Below, piece after piece: positions 59,456 through 64,000 of a stretch of DNA of 64,000 nt. The stretch spans positions 2,292,076 through 2,356,075 of the forward strand of contig FN649758.1 of assembly GCA_000310025.1 (NCBI GenBank), given 5' to 3'. This DNA comes from Ectocarpus siliculosus. Lineage: Eukaryota > Sar > Phaeophyceae > Ectocarpales > Ectocarpaceae. The translations under genes and the position numbers were made by a program. Each line of letters starts with the position of its first letter. Position 1 is the stretch's first letter. The notes under the pieces are model-generated. The model made no database searches and was not told the origin of the DNA. It saw nothing but the letters and a program-made list of their open reading frames with translations.

Positions 59456-62400
59456 ATGGACGGACCGAACTCGTCGACCGGCCAGATCTCTGTACTTGGC
59501 GACAGTCGGAACTGGTGAGCGTGAGCCGTAAGGATAATGGCGCCGATAATGTGATGCGGACTCCTCGTCTATTTTGGTCAACAAAAACTCAACTCTTTTT
59601 TTTTTTTCTCGCCAGATTTTTGAATCCTCCGCAGTCAGCCGTAATCGATGCATATTGTATTCGTATGTTGCTGAAGATCCCCACACCACATCATGCGTGA
59701 CAAGCAGGTTGTCGCAGAGTCCAGACGTCATACGACACGCACTCTTTAACAGTATCACTTCACTCGCTGAGCATACGGCATGACGCTTCACGAAAGCCAA
59801 CTGTTCTGAATCAGGTACCTATTGCTCTGCCTGGGTGGGTTGCAAACGGTTGTAAAGGCGGAGGTGAAGCGGCACCTGGAAGCGTCTCGACAGGAAGAGG
59901 AAGGAGACATTTACGTGTTCGAGGAAGATTTTGGAGGTGCGGCATACCTATAAGGCGCTGCAGAATTAACTTTGCGTCACACCTATTACTGTTATGATGA
60001 TGGCCCATGAAGTTGATCCCCTTCGTGATTGCATTATTGTTGACGAAAAACTTCAGCAACCCATTGCAATTCACTGCATGTATGTATGAAAACTGTTGTG
60101 TCCCATGTACCGCACGTTCAAAATCGATTCGTCCCCAATTGCAGCAGTGAAGCATGCCGCTGCTGCTTGCGTTTTTTGTTATGCAAAAAAAACATTAACA
60201 ATAATGCGCTACAGCTGTAGACTAAATTGCAGCGCACGAAGAGTACATACCTCGTTTAGCCTCTTCGTATCCGCCCGCCAATGCTACAACAGCGACACAT
60301 AACGTGATGACGAAAACCAGGAGCGCCAGACCAAGTCGAAGGGGTTCACTCCGGCCAGGCGGGTTGCGGGAAGCTGCTGGTGGCGACCGATGCTCCGCCC
60401 GAGACCCTGCGATCGCTTCGTTGCGTCCAGGTATGATATGTGACTTTTGTAGTCACAGGTACAAAAGCATCTCGAATGCGCCTTTCCTTTACGAGTGGAT
60501 GTGCTCGTATGCTTAAGCAGCACCCTACTATTAAACGACCACCTCACAACGCAAGAACGGTCGTGCCTGTCTATTTGTGCCCGTTGTGTCATTGTGTTTG
60601 ATACGGCGTATTTGCGTGTGCCAAATGTACCGTAGTTATGGTGATGCCTCGCTTCGTGCTACGTGCCACTGATACCTACCTACACGTTGCGGACGCGGTT
60701 GTTACCTTTTGTTCGCACCACAGAACCGTGCAGAACCGCAATAAAAAACAGTCATCTGAAGTACATCGACTAGGACTAGCTTAGAATAACGCTCAGGCAT
60801 GTTTCCGCAAGCGCGAAGCGGCAGTGCGCGGCAGTGACCATTGCTCCTTTGTTCCCATCCCATAACGCTGCCGGCGAACAAACATGCCGGACGACCCATC
60901 GCTCTCCACCTGAACGGGTGCACACGCCAAGGGCTTGTTCGCCCTCGTCGCGCACTCCGGAAGCTTGGACATCACGAGGAGTCCTCGACAGGCCGCCGAG
61001 TCCACTGCAACATCCTCCCCGCAGAAGATTGCCTCTGGAGCAGCCCCAGCGGAGGGCCCCAACACGACAGAAGCCGCGCTCGCTCGCTTGGAGTCCCTCG
61101 TGACGGACTCCCCCCTGTGGCCTGCGGCCATAAACGTGTGGAAGCGTTTCAAGGTTTCACAAGCACGGTCGACGCAAGCAGCAGCTGCAGGTGCTGGGGG
61201 TGTCAGCGGTACTGAACCGAGAGATTGTCCCGCCTTGGGTCGGCCCGGCCAAGAGATGGAGGATGCGCCGCGGCCCGTTGGCGACATTGACGTCGCCGGC
61301 CTCAAGTTCCGGGCTTCTGTGGTGCGGGATGGGCAGCACCCTTTTAGCTCCGTCGAGGCGTCGCCAAGGCTCGGAGGAGCCGTGTGGTCCGTGAACCGTG
61401 GATGGACCGTGGATTTAAAGGTGCGGATTGGTGGGTGGAGGGCTTTTTGTGAATGACGTGTCGTGGTTGCTGCGCCGCGTGTGTTGGTTCGCAAGCGAAG
61501 GGAAGGGAAGGCTGACCCTACGTGTTCGGCTTCCTGCCTAGGAAGAACATCTGCGACAGGAGACTTCGAGGGGCCTTCGGCTGGCGGCCCTAGGTGCCTT
61601 TCGCCACGACTCGGAACAGCTGGTTCTGTTTTATTGTTCCCCGAACGCTGTCTTGCACTTGTTATGAGGTTTTAGTCGTTTGTACTGACAGCAGGACGTC
61701 CCGTTCTCTCTACGGGCCCCTCGCCCCTGCTCCGCTTTGACGATTGTCCTGACTTCTCAGGGGTATGATGTGGAGGTAGTGGCCTTCATTTTGGAGAGGG
61801 GTGTGGCTGTGGGGCTCGCTCTCGACGGCGACCGAACCAAGCGTTGCTCCCACGGTGAGATGCTTGTTGCCCGCCCTCCCTCTCCAGTGTAAACTATTCG
61901 ACCCTGCGGTGTTGGTGGTATCTGACGGCCTCAGGGACGAAACTCAGTGAGCTTCCCCCCGGAAATTTTGGTGAGTAGCTGCAATTGAACGGCAAGGTTC
62001 TGCTTTCGTCAACATGCTTGGACCGCTACATACGTGTGATAGTGTATTGAAGCCACGAAATTTGGCGAAACGTCAATTTTGAACTAGTAGCGAAATTTCA
62101 GAACGCTTCCTCCATCCTTAAGCACGCGTCGCTACGGTGCCAACCAGCTTTCCTTGTTGTCCCTGCAGGTCGCGTTCCGAAGGAAGACAAGGGTTTCATA
62201 GAGACTGGGAAGCGCATGTCATCCCTCCGACCGAGCACCGCGTACCTCATGCTCCGCATGGCGGAACCTGTGGTCGGGGATGTGATTGTCGACTGGTGAG
62301 CAACATGCACCGTTCTTGACGTTGGGTGCGTCGTGGGGTTGGAAAGCTCTTTCTCCCCAGCGACGCAAGGCGTATGCGGGCAACCGTCACGCATCATCGC

Positions 62401-63534
62401 GTTGGCTACAGAGTGGTACCGTGTGTTGCTCTTCCTGACAGCTTACCTACCTGTGCGATCACCAGCTCAGCACTCTGTCCCGTTTGGTGTTGAGTTGACA
62501 TAGCCATGGCGTAAGTCCGGCACCTTTGTGGTAACGACAACACAACGTGCGCAATGCCCGAACCAACGAGCTATCCCGCTGTACTGTTCACCTTCTCCTG
62601 AAGCATGTGTGGCGTGGGGACGATCCCTTTCTTGGGCGCGGGCTGGTTCCCGGGCGTGTGTTTGGTGGGAGGAGAGATCGACGACAGCGCTATCGATCAC
62701 CTGCGGCGAAACGCCCAGTCCTTGAGGCGGTCGCCCGCTGGCCGAGCAGGGGCTGCCGGTGGTGCCTGCGCGTGGGATGCCCAGTCACTGCCTCTTCGCG
62801 ATGGCTCGGTGGACGCGATGGTCGTTGACATGCCGTTCGGTCAGTCTTGCGGCACCCCGAGACAGAACGCAAGGCTCTACCCTTTGGTGATGGCCGAGAT
62901 GGCGAGGGTCCTGCGTCCTTCCGGGCGTGCCGTGCTGCTCGTGACGCAGCCCCATCTCCTTGGTGTGCCGGGACTGCGGCGAGATAACCAAAAGGACAGG
63001 AAGAAGTTGCGGAAGATGGCGAAACAGGCGAGCAGGGTCGGCGATCGCGGGGATCATGACCTCGGTGAGGGTATCGAGGGAAGAGCAGCATCAGAAGAGA
63101 CCGGGTCGGGCGAGAGGTGTGGGGAGAGTACATCCCGACACGCCGGTAATATCAATAGCAGCAGCGATGGAGGCATGAGCAAAGATATTGCCGACACAGC
63201 GGGTCACGGGGTAGAGAACGTCACCAAGCAAGAGAAAGAAGACGTTGACCCAAGCGATTCTGGAGAGCTAGCGTCACCCGCACCAGAAAAGGGAACAAAT
63301 GATTTCCCTCTGTGTGACAGCGAGAGGAGCGTATGCGTAGCAGCTGCTGCACCAGGAGCTCTTTGGCGCATCAGGGCTCGGCATGCGGTGAACGTCGGGG
63401 GGTTGATTTCTCACCTGCTTCTTTTGGATCGGACAGACGAGCCTCCGCGCTCGCCGCGCGTAGACCGACGGCATCGTGTGGTCGGGGCGAAGGCTTACTG
63501 CAAGCGCCATCATGAAGGGGGTGCTGTGTCGTAA
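59456..63534 (+). CDS. THUMPD3/Trm14-type tRNA (guanine-N2)-methyltransferase
   Basis: Relatives bind tRNA through a THUMP domain and methylate a guanosine N2 in the acceptor stem with TRMT112 as partner. Exons 59456-59514, 59815-59936, 60321-60430, 60932-61420, 61761-61854, 61935-61970, 62169-62295, 62604-63534 join in phase (2,1,0,0,1,1,2) to 655 residues. N-terminal part: NWYLLLCLGGLQTVVKAEVK. THUMP region: KLLVATDAPPETLRSLRCVQ, GLFALVAH, WPAAINVWKRFK, LKFRASVVRDGQHPF, DVEVVAFILERGVAVGLAL. Catalytic domain: LRPSTAYLMLRMAEP, VIVDCMCGVGTIPF (SAM motif I, about 343-354), VVDMPFGQ (motif IV, D421; THUMPD3 has DLPFG), and MARVLRPSGRAVLLVTQ. The tail WRIRARHAVNVGGL matches the family end. Between these lies an acidic Ser/Gly insertion (about 478-580, bases 63000-63310) not typical of the family. 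Start chosen for context (GCCATGG) and because the split codon TG|G restores the frame. Confidence 0.92.
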
Positions 63535-64000
63535 TGATGGCGATAACCAATGGCCAAGCAAATTATTAGACGTATCACTGCATAGTGCCGATGTCGGTTT
63601 TGATTGGGTTGTTATGGAGGAACGCGACGTCGGTTGTTGTTTTCCTTGTACAACAGCGTGGAAGCGACGCGATTGGTGATTGTTTTGGGCGCTGTATACA
63701 CCAGCAGCTAGAGTTTTTCCTGAGAGTACGGACAACGTATCCTGATGGTGTTGCAGCTGAACAACCCAGACACCATATCCCGGGCAGTGGTGGGTGAGAA
63801 CGACACCAATTTTCCCCGTGTGACGACGATTTGATTTTGCGCTTGATACTCATGCGAAGCATCGTAGACAAATAGAACCACCCTGCCGTGGGGTGAAGCG
63901 TGCGAGTCGACCTAAAAACAATGGCCGCTATCTGGTCCAACAAAACAATGTTCACCGCAAACGCTTGCGGCGTTATCTCTCTCCTTGCCGAATCGACAAA
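63535..64000. other. 3' flank; possible small exon
   Basis: Probable 3' untranslated region of the upstream gene. A short exon-like piece (acceptor GTGTTGCAG, LNNPDTISRAVVG, donor GTGAGA) lies at about 63756-63793 and may belong to a gene continuing beyond the window; no other support. Confidence 0.25.

Overview
This window is nuclear DNA of an intron-rich eukaryote. Spliced genes with GT-AG introns of about 0.3-1.3 kb, roughly balanced base composition, long gene-poor stretches packed with short DNA transposons, and poly-Gln/Ala/Gly tracts in the proteins suggest a stramenopile. A brown alga of the Ectocarpus type is my best guess; this is inference from style, not proof. Nothing bacterial, organellar or CRISPR-like is present.

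Layout. 1-33 kb is a repeat-rich, gene-poor half. It begins with the 3' end of a gene whose terminal exon and downstream 1.4 kb are duplicated 27 kb away (1-1678 and 27204-28877). It also holds a LINE-like scrap near 6.1 kb, an inverted repeat pair (10.4/13.5 kb), and an old direct-repeat pair (11.3-13.25 and 13.7-17.2 kb). The second member of that pair is split by a TA-flanked Tc1/mariner-type element (14519-16296). Two tRNA-headed SINEs, two 1.06-kb TTAA-flanked piggyBac-like elements, a 440-bp hairpin-bearing element and a 455-bp tandem satellite in two blocks (19.8-21.9 and 22.9-23.9 kb) follow. A tentative plus-strand gene lies around 24.7-27.4 kb.

33.7-63.5 kb is gene-rich, and five multi-exon genes could be assembled by matching splice sites and phases. 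They are: a Tubby-domain protein with a long disordered N-terminus (33743-38646, +); a 1,259-residue PDZ/RGG/helical protein of unfamiliar architecture (41295-49970, +); a METTL21/Methyltransf_16-type protein methyltransferase (51361-54014, +); ribosomal protein uS11/RPS14 (55181-59261, -); and a THUMPD3/Trm14-type tRNA guanine-N2 methyltransferase (59456-63534, +). The last two are divergent with only 194 bp between start codons.

The genes do not form one pathway. The divergent uS11/THUMPD3 pair does bring together two parts of the translation machinery (a ribosome component and a tRNA-modifying enzyme), and the METTL21-type enzyme belongs to a family that often modifies chaperones and translation factors. 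All exon models were made by eye from splice motifs, reading phase and family similarity; first exons and untranslated regions are the least certain parts.
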